DNA of 45,120 nt from Mycobacterium sp. 1274756.6 (lineage in GTDB: Bacteria > Actinomycetota > Actinomycetes > Mycobacteriales > Mycobacteriaceae). Made by a program: the position numbers and the translations under genes. Location: NCBI RefSeq assembly GCF_001668625.1, contig NZ_LZLJ01000059.1, positions 1 to 45,120 on the forward strand, written 5' to 3'. Positions 38,938-45,120 of the stretch are shown here, piece after piece (positions within the stretch are counted from its first letter, which is position 1; every line of letters starts with the position of its first letter). The notes under the pieces are model-generated. The model was not told the origin of the DNA, did no database searches, and was given only the letters and a program-made list of their open reading frames with translations.

Positions 38938-40667
38938 GCGTCGAACTGGTCGACCTCGCCGTCGGCTACCGCAGCCGCCGCCGGTCCACCGTGGTGGCCG
39001 CAGGGCTGACCGCCCGGGCCCGCCGCGGTGAGTTGACCGTGCTGCTGGGGCCCAACGGCTGCGGCAAGTCCACCCTGATCCGCACGCTGTGCGGGCTGCA
39101 GCCCGCCCTGGCCGGGCGGGTCCGGCTCGACGGCACCGACCTGACCGCGCTGGCCGGCGACGAACGGGCCCGCCGGGTGGGGGTGGTGCTCACCGAGCGG
39201 GTCGATCCCGGGCTGCTGTCGGCGCGCGAGCTGGCCGGGCTGGGCCGCATCCCGCACCTGGGTTTGAGCGGGCGGCTGCGCCCGAGCGACCACGCCGTCG
39301 TCGACTGGGCGCTGGCCGCGGTGGGGGCGGCGCACCTGGCCGACCGGCCGGCCGCCCAGCTCTCCGACGGGGAGCGGCAGCGGGTGCTGACCGCCCGGGC
39401 CCTGGCCCAGCAGCCGGGCCTGCTGGTGCTCGACGAGCCGACCGCGTTTCTGGACGTGTCGTCGCGGGCCGGTCTGATCGAGTTGCTGCGGGACCTGGCC
39501 CGCCAACAGCAGCTCACCGTGGTGATGTCCACCCACGACCTGGAGTTGGCGCTGCAGGTGGCCGACCGGGTGTGGCTGATGACCCCGGCCGGGCAGCTGC
39601 TCGACGCCGTGCCCGAGGAGCTCATGCTCGCCGGGCACATCGGCGCGGTCTTCGACGGCGACACGCTGCGCTTCGACCCGGGCAGCGGGATCTTCGTGCT
39701 GCGCGACACCGCCGCCACCCCCCGCCCGGCCCGCATCGAGGCGGCCGAGCCGCTGCGCACCGCGATCAGCCGGGTGCTGGCCCGGGAGGGCTGGCAGGTC
39801 GACGACGCCGGCGGCCCGGCCGAGATCGTCGTCGCCGCCGACCCGGCGGCCGCGCTGACCGTGCGCACCGGCCCGGACACCGCGCTACCCACCGACCTGG
39901 GCGGGTTGGCCACCCTGCTGCGCACATTGGCGCCCACGGCCCACCGCTGCGTGCCCACCGCGACCGCCGCGGCCGCACTCGCCGAGATCGGCGCGGCCAG
40001 CCCCTATTTCACCATCGGCGCCGGCGCCACCGACGAGCCGGGCTGGCAGCCGCTGGCCGCGCTCTACCGCGACCCGGCCGAACTCGGTGCCGCCGTCGCC
40101 GAGGTGGCCGACCGGATCGGGGCCACCGAGCCGCGGGTGGCGGCCTCCACCTTCCACCTGTCGGTGGCGGCCCGGGTGTGGTCGGTGTGGCTCGGCATGC
40201 TCATCGGCCACGGCCTGCACCTGGACCTGTCGCCCACCGCGCTGCACTACCACTCGGTCGACGGGCAGCTTCGGCTCCACCTGCCGCGCGTGCACGCCTG
40301 GCAGGTCGAAGCGGCACAGCCGGCGCTGGCCGCGACCGTGTTCGACGGGCATCTCGACCCGTTCGCCGCGGCGCTGCGCCGGGCGGTGCCGATCTCGGCG
40401 AACCTGTTGCGCGGCAACGTCGCATCGGCGCTGATGGGGGCTGCGCGGGTGTTCGACCGGCATCGCGGCGCCGGCGCCACCGGGCCGGCGTGGCGTCTGG
40501 CGGCCGCGGTGTGCGACGAAAACCTCGCCGGCGCGGTAGTTTTCACCGCGGACGCCACCGCCTACCGGCGGACCAGTTGCTGTCTGTACTACCGCACGTC
40601 CGACGCCGGGCTGTGCGGCGACTGCGCCCTGGACCGCCGGCCCGAGCCCAGAAAGGTGACCCGATGA
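38934..40667 (+). CDS. ABC ATPase fused to FhuF-type [2Fe-2S] ferric reductase
   Basis: Encodes a 577-aa two-part protein. Residues 1 to about 255 are an ABC ATPase: Walker A GPNGCGKST (39-47), signature LSDGE (143-147), Walker B LLVLDEPT (163-170), switch His201. Residues about 345-566 are FhuF-like: GNVASALMGA (494-503) and RRTSCCLYYRTSDAGLCGDC, giving the FhuF cluster pattern C-C-x10-C-x2-C with Cys549, 550, 561 and 564. A linker of about 90 residues, Ala-rich, joins them. The design places chelate uptake and ferric reduction on one cytoplasmic subunit. ATG overlaps the permease stop; its TGA overlaps the next ATG. No stop or frameshift lies in the join. Confidence 0.88.
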   Translation: MSVELVDLAVGYRSRRRSTVVAAGLTARARRGELTVLLGPNGCGKSTLIRTLCGLQPALAGRVRLDGTDLTALAGDERARRVGVVLTERVDPGLLSARELAGLGRIPHLGLSGRLRPSDHAVVDWALAAVGAAHLADRPAAQLSDGERQRVLTARALAQQPGLLVLDEPTAFLDVSSRAGLIELLRDLARQQQLTVVMSTHDLELALQVADRVWLMTPAGQLLDAVPEELMLAGHIGAVFDGDTLRFDPGSGIFVLRDTAATPRPARIEAAEPLRTAISRVLAREGWQVDDAGGPAEIVVAADPAAALTVRTGPDTALPTDLGGLATLLRTLAPTAHRCVPTATAAAALAEIGAASPYFTIGAGATDEPGWQPLAALYRDPAELGAAVAEVADRIGATEPRVAASTFHLSVAARVWSVWLGMLIGHGLHLDLSPTALHYHSVDGQLRLHLPRVHAWQVEAAQPALAATVFDGHLDPFAAALRRAVPISANLLRGNVASALMGAARVFDRHRGAGATGPAWRLAAAVCDENLAGAVVFTADATAYRRTSCCLYYRTSDAGLCGDCALDRRPEPRKVTR

Positions 40668-41242
40668 CCGACCCCTCCCCCGCCGTCGACGCGCCGGCGA
40701 TCGTCACCGACGAGACCGGCGGCCGCGAGCAGCGCTGGGCGCTGCCCACCGACGAGCAGAACCTGCTGAACCTGTTGCACCTGTGCTTCGAGGAGTACTG
40801 GGACGACATCTGGTTCGGCATCATCATGGAGGGCGCGGCCTGGGAGGTGGCCGCCCCCAACGCGCCCCGCCGGATCTCGATGTACGACGGCTACGCCACG
40901 GTCGACTTCGGCCGCTGGCATTTCCACCTGTGCATCGGCGAGCACACCGAGAGCGGCCCGGAACGCGGCCGCATCCGCCGCTGCTCGCGCGCCGAGATGT
41001 ACCGCCGCCTCGACGACGCCGACGCCCCGCGCTCCTGGGGGGTGCGGTTGTTCAACGGCCGTGACGAGCAGATGATGACGATCCTGCTGCCCAACCCGTT
41101 CCTCACCAACGACCAGCAGTTGCGCGAGCACCCCGACTGGCGGCAACTGGAGTTGTGGGACCGGCTGCGGCAGGTGTTTCTGGGCCTGCCCGCCGATGAT
41201 CGGGACCGGGCCAGCTTGGGCTATCACCGCAGCGCGACGTAA
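40664..41242 (+). CDS. Protein of unknown function coupled to the chelate ABC operon
   Basis: Encodes a 192-aa soluble protein I do not recognise. It is rich in aromatic and acidic residues (NLLHLCFEEYWDDIWFGIIMEG) and has a His-containing segment FGRWHFHLCIGEH (residues about 85-97) and RRCSRAEMYRRLDD. No signal peptide or TM. ATG overlaps the stop of the ATPase-FhuF gene (ATGA), so it is made with the transporter. A role as chelate handler, iron acceptor or reductase partner is only inferred from context. Confidence 0.75.
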   Translation: MTDPSPAVDAPAIVTDETGGREQRWALPTDEQNLLNLLHLCFEEYWDDIWFGIIMEGAAWEVAAPNAPRRISMYDGYATVDFGRWHFHLCIGEHTESGPERGRIRRCSRAEMYRRLDDADAPRSWGVRLFNGRDEQMMTILLPNPFLTNDQQLREHPDWRQLELWDRLRQVFLGLPADDRDRASLGYHRSAT

Positions 41243-41246
41243 GAAG

Positions 41247-41354
41247 GGCGCGCGCACCGACGACGGCTGGAATCTGGCCGCCGGGGTAGGGGCCACCGCC
41301 GCCATGGTGGCCGCGGGCCGGGCCCGCGCCACCCGCGCCGGGCTGGTCGGCTGA
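41247..41354 (+). pseudogene. Remnant of a SAM-dependent methyltransferase (TIGR00027 family)
   Basis: A frame ending at the TGA of 41352-41354 reads ARTDDGWNLAAGVGATAAMVAAGRARATR, which is the N terminus of the mycobacterial TIGR00027 methyltransferases (RTDxDxWDLASSVGATATMVAAARA). The start codon position is GGC instead of ATG and the frame stops where the family continues DDPFAEPL. About 35 codons survive of roughly 300. An ATG at 41196 opens the same frame but overlaps the preceding gene. Confidence 0.7.
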
Positions 41355-41373
41355 GCGCGGCGGGCGCTGGCGT

Positions 41374-41994
41374 TCAACCGGTGGCGCGCAACGCCCGGTA
41401 GGCGGCCGGGCCGACGATGGCGGCGAGCGCCTCGGGACTCCAGTCCCCGTCGAGCATCATCCGCACCGCGGACTCGCAGATCGCCAGGAACACCTCGACC
41501 AGCGGCGGCAGGGTCCGGTCGACGTCGGCGACCCCGCGCCGCTCCAGCAGCGGGCGCAGCGCCACCGCGAACCGGTCGGCGATCTGGGCACGGCCCCGCC
41601 GCACCGCCTCGGCCAGCACCGGGTCGGGGTCGGCGACGAACATGATCCGCCAGGACTCCGGGCGTTCGGCCACCGTCTGCAGCAGGGTGCGGAAGCCGTC
41701 GATGAACAGCTGCTCGATCGACCCGGTGCGCTGCGGGGGCAGCATCGCGAACAGCCGCTGCAGCAGCAGCTCGGTTTCGCGGTCCAGCAACGCGGCCAAC
41801 ACCTCGCCGCGGCCGCCGTAGCAGGCGTAGACCACCGGGCGGGTGACCTGCAGCCGCTCGGCGATGGCGGCCATCGTCACCGCCGCCACCCCGTCGTGCG
41901 CCGCGATCGCCAGGGCGGCGTCGAGCACCTGCGGGCGGCGCCGCTGCGGCCCGAGGTGCTCGGCGCGGGCGCGTCCGGTGGCGGCGGCGGACAT
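41374..41994 (-). CDS. TetR-family regulator of the MpaB-like operon
   Basis: Encodes a 206-aa TetR-type repressor. HTH at residues about 35-55 (TMAAIAERLQVTRPVVYACYGGRGEVLAALL); all-helical ligand domain after that. ATG is 6 bp after the small membrane-protein stop, third gene in MpaB-like/membrane protein/TetR. The perfect palindrome at 43344-43360, at the operon promoter, is its likely operator. Ligand unknown. Confidence 0.9.
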   Translation of the reverse strand: MSAAATGRARAEHLGPQRRRPQVLDAALAIAAHDGVAAVTMAAIAERLQVTRPVVYACYGGRGEVLAALLDRETELLLQRLFAMLPPQRTGSIEQLFIDGFRTLLQTVAERPESWRIMFVADPDPVLAEAVRRGRAQIADRFAVALRPLLERRGVADVDRTLPPLVEVFLAICESAVRMMLDGDWSPEALAAIVGPAAYRALRATG

Positions 41995-42000
41995 GGGCGG

Positions 42001-42237
42001 TCAGACCAGGCAGACGTCGGCGATGAGCAGCACCGGCCAGGCCACGACCTCCCCGAGCGCCGAGAACACCTTGTCCGCGCCGGTGAGCGCACCCAGATGG
42101 TCGGCGTGGGTGAGCGCCCAGATCAGCCCGACGGTGAGATACGGGACCAAGACCACCACGGCCGCGACAATACCGAGGTAGAGCAGTTGGCGGATGCTGA
42201 GCCGACGGTCGAGGAACGCGTTGATCGGGTCGAGCAC
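42001..42237 (-). CDS. Small two-TM membrane protein
   Basis: Encodes 78 aa with two hydrophobic helices (about 18-40, LYLGIVAAVVVLVPYLTVGLIWAL, and 58-76, SALGEVVAWPVLLIADVCL). Starts MLDPINAFLDRRLS at GTG with AAGGGGG about 6 nt upstream, 11 bp after the MpaB-like stop. Similar small proteins accompany MpaB-like/TetR gene pairs in mycobacteria, but I cannot name the family. May anchor or assist the oxygenase. Confidence 0.75.
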   Translation of the reverse strand: MLDPINAFLDRRLSIRQLLYLGIVAAVVVLVPYLTVGLIWALTHADHLGALTGADKVFSALGEVVAWPVLLIADVCLV

Positions 42238-42248
42238 GGCCACCCCCT

Positions 42249-43322
42249 TCAGCCGACCGGGCCGAGCACGGGCTCGGATTCGCGGATGCCCTCGTCGCTG
42301 GGGGCGGCACCGGCGCCGAACACCCGCTCGTGCTGCTTGCGGCGCAGCTGCCGGTGGGCCTCGGCGGGCGGGGCGAAACCGTAGCGGGCCTGCGCCTCGC
42401 GCGGGGTGGTGGCCACCGGGCTGGCCGGCGGGACCGCGCGCAGCACCCGCGCCCCGATCGGCAGCGTCGTCGGCGACAGCAGCCGCAGCAGGATCAGTTG
42501 CAGGCGGGTGCTCATGCTGATGACGGTGAACGCCGCGCTCAGCGGCGGGACCACCAGGGCGTCGAGCAGCGGTGAGGTGGGCAGCCCGGCCATGCTCCGC
42601 ATCCAGCGCGGCATGGTCGCCAGGGTGCCGCGGCGCAGGACCGCGGTGATCACCCGGGTGAACGGGCGCAACGCCAGCGGCATCGGCGGCAGCATCACCT
42701 CGGCGCGCAGCAGGTGGTTCATCGCCCGCTTGGCGATGTCGGAGCCGATCAGCTGCGGTTTCATCGCCGCGAAGTAGGCGCGCACCCCGGCCCGGTCGCG
42801 GGGGACGTCGGCGGGGTCGCAGGTCTGCAGTTCGGCGGCGCGGGCGCACTCCGCCCAGTACCGGCGCTCCTCGTCCGCGGTGAGTTTGCCCGGGCCGTAC
42901 TTCTCGTAGGCCACCAGGATCGAGTGCCAGGCGGTCAGGTGGATCCACAGCTGGGAGGCCGGGTCGTTGGCGTCGTAGGCCGCGCCGGTGACCGGGTCGG
43001 TGCCGATCGCCTTGGAGTGGATCTTGACCAGCACGTCGGCGATCTCGGCGGTCGAGCGGGCGTCGCCGAACGCCACCATCGCGAAGTAGCGCAGGGTGCG
43101 GTCGTAGCGGGCGCGCGGCCGCTCATAGATCTGGCTCGTGGTGTCCACCGAGGCGACCAGCGCCGGGTCGAGTTCCTCGATGACCACCGCGCGCTGGAAC
43201 CCCACCGACAGCGAGGTCGGGTAGCTCCACACCTTCCAGGTGACCGAATCGGGGCCGAAGAACCCGTAGTCCTCGGCGGGTTCGGCCGGCGGCAGCGCCA
43301 GCCATTCGCGAAGTGTGCTCAC
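42249..43322 (-). CDS. Oxygenase MpaB-like (DUF2236) family protein
   Basis: Encodes 357 aa of the DUF2236/MpaB-like group, haem-binding oxygenase-like proteins that include the latex-clearing protein family. Segments: DYGFFGPDSVTWKVWSYPTSLSVGFQRAVVIEELDPALVASV, RTLRYFAMVAFGD, VHSKAIGTDPVTG (here IHSKAIGT), WIHLTAWHSILVAYEKYG. The conserved His of IHSKAIG and HLTAWHS are plausible haem ligands. Start is the GTG at 43322 with AAAGGGA about 8 nt upstream; the frame is open upstream but runs through the promoter. Probably an electron-transfer or oxygenase enzyme; substrate unknown. Confidence 0.88.
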   Translation of the reverse strand: MSTLREWLALPPAEPAEDYGFFGPDSVTWKVWSYPTSLSVGFQRAVVIEELDPALVASVDTTSQIYERPRARYDRTLRYFAMVAFGDARSTAEIADVLVKIHSKAIGTDPVTGAAYDANDPASQLWIHLTAWHSILVAYEKYGPGKLTADEERRYWAECARAAELQTCDPADVPRDRAGVRAYFAAMKPQLIGSDIAKRAMNHLLRAEVMLPPMPLALRPFTRVITAVLRRGTLATMPRWMRSMAGLPTSPLLDALVVPPLSAAFTVISMSTRLQLILLRLLSPTTLPIGARVLRAVPPASPVATTPREAQARYGFAPPAEAHRQLRRKQHERVFGAGAAPSDEGIRESEPVLGPVG

Positions 43323-43343
43323 TGCCGATGTCCCTTTCCATTT

Positions 43344-43360
43344 TCCTACACTGTGTAGGA
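43344..43360. promoter_or_regulatory. Perfect 17-bp palindrome, TetR operator candidate
   Basis: TCCTACAC-T-GTGTAGGA: both 8-bp arms are exact. It lies 22 bp upstream of the MpaB-like start and 65 bp upstream of the divergent gene, in the position of an operator. The co-operonic TetR gene makes it the obvious ligand. Typical TetR-type operator size and symmetry. Confidence 0.75.
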
Positions 43361-43424
43361 TTCTGCGTCGTGAACCCACCCCCGTCAAGACCCGACCGCC
43401 GGGCGTACTGAGAAACTCGGGGCC

Positions 43425-43862
43425 ATGAAGTGGATCTTCGCCGCGATCGGCGTGGCGCTGGTGGCGGTCGCCGCCCTGCAGCCGTGGTTTCACGCCCGCA
43501 CCCTCGACGGCACGGCGGTGATGTCGGCGTGGGGGCACTGGAGCCGCGACGGGGCGATCGACGCCCGGCTGGCCCCGATCCCGGTGGGGCTGCTCATCTG
43601 CGCCCCGGCGGTGTGGATGCTGGTCGCGGCGCTCCGCGACCGCTACGGGCAGGCGTTTTTGGGTGCGGTGCTCAGCGCGGTGGGATCGATGCTGGCGATC
43701 GCGCTGCGCCAGCGGGTGGCCGCCAGCGCGCCCGGCGGCGACGCCGTCTTCGTCAGCCTGGGCTGGGCGCCGACGATCGTGCTGATCCTGGCGCTGGCCG
43801 CCGCCGTCGTCGGCTGGTATCTGTTCGCGCGCACCGAGTTACGCGACCCGCCGCGGGAATGA
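43425..43862 (+). CDS. Four-TM hypothetical membrane protein
   Basis: Encodes 145 aa with four predicted TM helices (about 3-22, 50-70, 77-96 and 112-135), ending in a charged tail TELRDPPRE. No family recognised. Divergent from the MpaB-like operon, so the operator palindrome could influence both. Converges on the MDMPI-like gene with 6 bp between stops. Confidence 0.75.
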   Translation: MKWIFAAIGVALVAVAALQPWFHARTLDGTAVMSAWGHWSRDGAIDARLAPIPVGLLICAPAVWMLVAALRDRYGQAFLGAVLSAVGSMLAIALRQRVAASAPGGDAVFVSLGWAPTIVLILALAAAVVGWYLFARTELRDPPRE

Positions 43863-43868
43863 CGCCGC

Positions 43869-44453
43869 TCAGCGCTCGATCTCGACGTCGGTGATGTCGC
43901 GGCCGCCCAGCCACAGTCCGAGCGCTTCGGCGGTGCCGCGCACCCGGGTGCCGCGCCCGCGGGGCCGGCCGATGCCGTTGGTCGGTTCCACCCGGTAGCG
44001 CAGCAGGGTGGGCTGCAGTTTCTGCACGGTCAGGCTGATGCCCTCGGCGAAGACGGCGGCTTCCTCCACCGGCGGGATTTCCCGGCTGCGCCCCAGCCCG
44101 CGCAGCACGTCCTGGTGGTGCATCGCGACGTCGCCCATCAGCAGCCCGGCTAGCGCCCGGTCGATGCGGGTGGGCAGGTCGGCCCAGGCCCGGCCGGCCG
44201 CGGTCAGCTCGGCCCGGCTGCGCCGGTGCGCGGCGGCGGCGGCCTCCTCGTTGATCTTGTGCAGCCGCCACGGCGCCCGCAGGTACGGGCCGACCTCGGC
44301 GGTGCCCAGCAGATGCCCCAGCACGTCGCGGGGCGCCCAGCCCGCACACAGGGTGGGGCCGGTGTCGAATTCGGCGTCGCTGAGCGACTCGAGGGTGTCG
44401 AGGAACGCGTGGCGGGCGGCGCGGGCCGCGGCCCGCTTGTCCTGAGCGGCCAT
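43869..44453 (-). CDS. Maleylpyruvate isomerase/DinB-type mycothiol-dependent family protein
   Basis: Encodes 194 aa with the four-helix MDMPI N-terminal fold: PTLCAGWAPRDVLGHLLGT and LMGDVAMHHQDVLRGLG carry the His residues expected to bind a metal. Members use mycothiol as thiol partner in isomerase or transferase reactions. I use the ATG at 44453 (MAAQDKRAAARAARH) with GGTGGAG just upstream; a GTG 21 bp earlier is possible. Substrate unknown. Confidence 0.8.
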   Translation of the reverse strand: MAAQDKRAAARAARHAFLDTLESLSDAEFDTGPTLCAGWAPRDVLGHLLGTAEVGPYLRAPWRLHKINEEAAAAAHRRSRAELTAAGRAWADLPTRIDRALAGLLMGDVAMHHQDVLRGLGRSREIPPVEEAAVFAEGISLTVQKLQPTLLRYRVEPTNGIGRPRGRGTRVRGTAEALGLWLGGRDITDVEIER

Positions 44454-44475
44454 GGCTCCACCGTAGTGCCCCACC

Positions 44476-44521
44476 GTGAAGCAGGGTTCACGTTCGAGCG
44501 CGAAAGTGAACCTGCGTTCAC
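44476..44521. repeat. Triple palindrome element upstream of the MDMPI-like gene
   Basis: GTGAA-N6-TTCAC at 44476-44491, TTCG-N4-CGAA at 44493-44504, and GTGAA-N6-TTCAC at 44506-44521. All three are themselves inverted repeats and all share one symmetry axis at 44498/44499, so the 46-bp unit is an imperfect palindrome built of three palindromes. It lies after the fadE25 stop and just before the next gene. Confidence 0.65.
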
Positions 44522-44550
44522 GCTCGGCGGGTGGGGCGGGGCGCCGCGGC

Positions 44551-45120
44551 TCAGCGCAGCAGCGCCCGGCTCATCACCACCCGCTGGATCTGGTTGGTGC
44601 CCTCATAGATCTGGGTGATCTTGGCGTCGCGCATCATCCGCTCGACCGGGAAGTCGATGGTGTAGCCGGCCCCGCCGAACAGCTGCACCGCGTCGGTGGT
44701 GATCTCCATCGCCACATCCGAGGCGAAGCACTTGCTGGCCGCGGAGATGAACCCCAGATCCGGCTCGCCGCGCTCGGCGCGCGCCGCGGCCCGGTAGACC
44801 ATCAGCCGGGCGGCCTCCAGTTTCATCGCCATGTCGGCGATCATGAACTGCACACCCTGGTTGTCGGCGACCGGACGGCCGAACTGCTTGCGGTCCTTGG
44901 TGTATTCGATCGCCGCGTCCAGCGCGCCCTGCGCGATCCCGACCGCCTGCGCGCCGATCGTCGGGCGGGTGTGATCCAGGGTGCGCAGCGCGGTCTTGAA
45001 CCCGGTGCCCGGCTCCCCGATCATCCGGTCGCCGGGGATGCGGCAGTCCTCGAAGTACAACTCGGTGGTCGGCGAGCCCTTGATGCCCAGCTTCTTCTCC
45101 TTGGGCCCCACCGTGAAACC
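44551..45120 (-). CDS. fadE25: Acyl-CoA dehydrogenase FadE25, 3' part
   Basis: The C-terminal 189 codons of an acyl-CoA dehydrogenase; the gene continues past the window edge (the frame is open to 45120 and reads [20 protein letters not shown] at its edge). Catalytic Glu is in [49 protein letters not shown] and FGGAGYT are FAD/tetramer contacts. Near-identical to Rv3274c, which also lies some genes after ctpC. Confidence 0.93.
   Translation of the reverse strand, partial: GFTVGPKEKKLGIKGSPTTELYFEDCRIPGDRMIGEPGTGFKTALRTLDHTRPTIGAQAVGIAQGALDAAIEYTKDRKQFGRPVADNQGVQFMIADMAMKLEAARLMVYRAAARAERGEPDLGFISAASKCFASDVAMEITTDAVQLFGGAGYTIDFPVERMMRDAKITQIYEGTNQIQRVVMSRALLR

Overview
The window is high-GC actinobacterial DNA, and its gene content and order point to a mycobacterium (sensu lato). 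The lpqB-mtrB-mtrA-tmk, sahH-TetR-rubredoxin-alkB, manA-TobH-manB, DUF3499/Rv3259, whiB2, fbiA-fbiB, manC-wbbL-rmlD, lcp1, Rv3268, pacL1-ctpC and fadE25 blocks follow the order of the Mycobacterium tuberculosis Rv3244c-Rv3274c region. I infer the genus from synteny and recognisable protein sequence; the species cannot be named. No rRNA, tRNA, CRISPR array or intact insertion sequence was seen.

Layout. (1) 1-4.9 kb, minus strand: the MtrAB two-component system with its lipoprotein LpqB, preceded by tmk. (2) 4.9-9.9 kb: a complete dormancy (DosR) core module, tgs1 / Rv3131-like nitroreductase / devS / devR, in the same order and orientations as Rv3130c-Rv3133c but placed between tmk and sahH. 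Three DosR-box-like sites lie between tgs1 and the nitroreductase gene. (3) 10-13.8 kb: sahH and an alkane hydroxylase operon (alkB, one rubredoxin, TetR). (4) 13.8-20 kb: a probable five-gene mannose operon (manB, TobH-like, manA) ending in a CDF metal exporter and an APC amino-acid permease. (5) 20-25.1 kb: DUF3499 and Rv3259-like genes, whiB2, the F420 genes fbiA and fbiB with a coupled Nudix gene, and a small secreted protein. (6) 25.1-29.5 kb: cell-wall sugar genes manC, wbbL, rmlD and, divergently, the LCP ligase lcp1. (7) 29.5-32.8 kb: a TIGR03089-type protein and the PacL1/CtpC zinc efflux pair. (8) 32.9-43.9 kb: an accessory region between ctpC and fadE25. It holds an SDR/acyl-CoA dehydrogenase/SDR operon with a short coupled upstream ORF, a CDF-like transporter, a metal-chelate ABC operon whose ATPase is fused to an FhuF-type [2Fe-2S] reductase, a methyltransferase remnant, and an MpaB-like/membrane protein/TetR operon with a perfect 17-bp operator-like palindrome. 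(9) 43.9-45.1 kb: an MDMPI/DinB-type protein and the 3' part of fadE25.

How it fits together. Most genes serve the envelope (MtrAB-LpqB, mannose and rhamnose supply, WbbL, Lcp1), redox and hypoxia adaptation (DevRS, Tgs1, nitroreductase, F420), and metal handling (two CDF-type proteins, CtpC/PacL1, iron-chelate ABC). Many start codons overlap the previous stop (ATGA or GTGA), implying translational coupling. Several others have a TANNNT -10 element only 6-8 nt upstream, as expected of leaderless mycobacterial mRNAs. The items most worth a second look are the relocated DosR module, the ATPase-FhuF fusion with its coupled unknown protein, the triple palindrome before fadE25, and the operator-like repeats at alkB, pacL1-ctpC and the MpaB-like operon.
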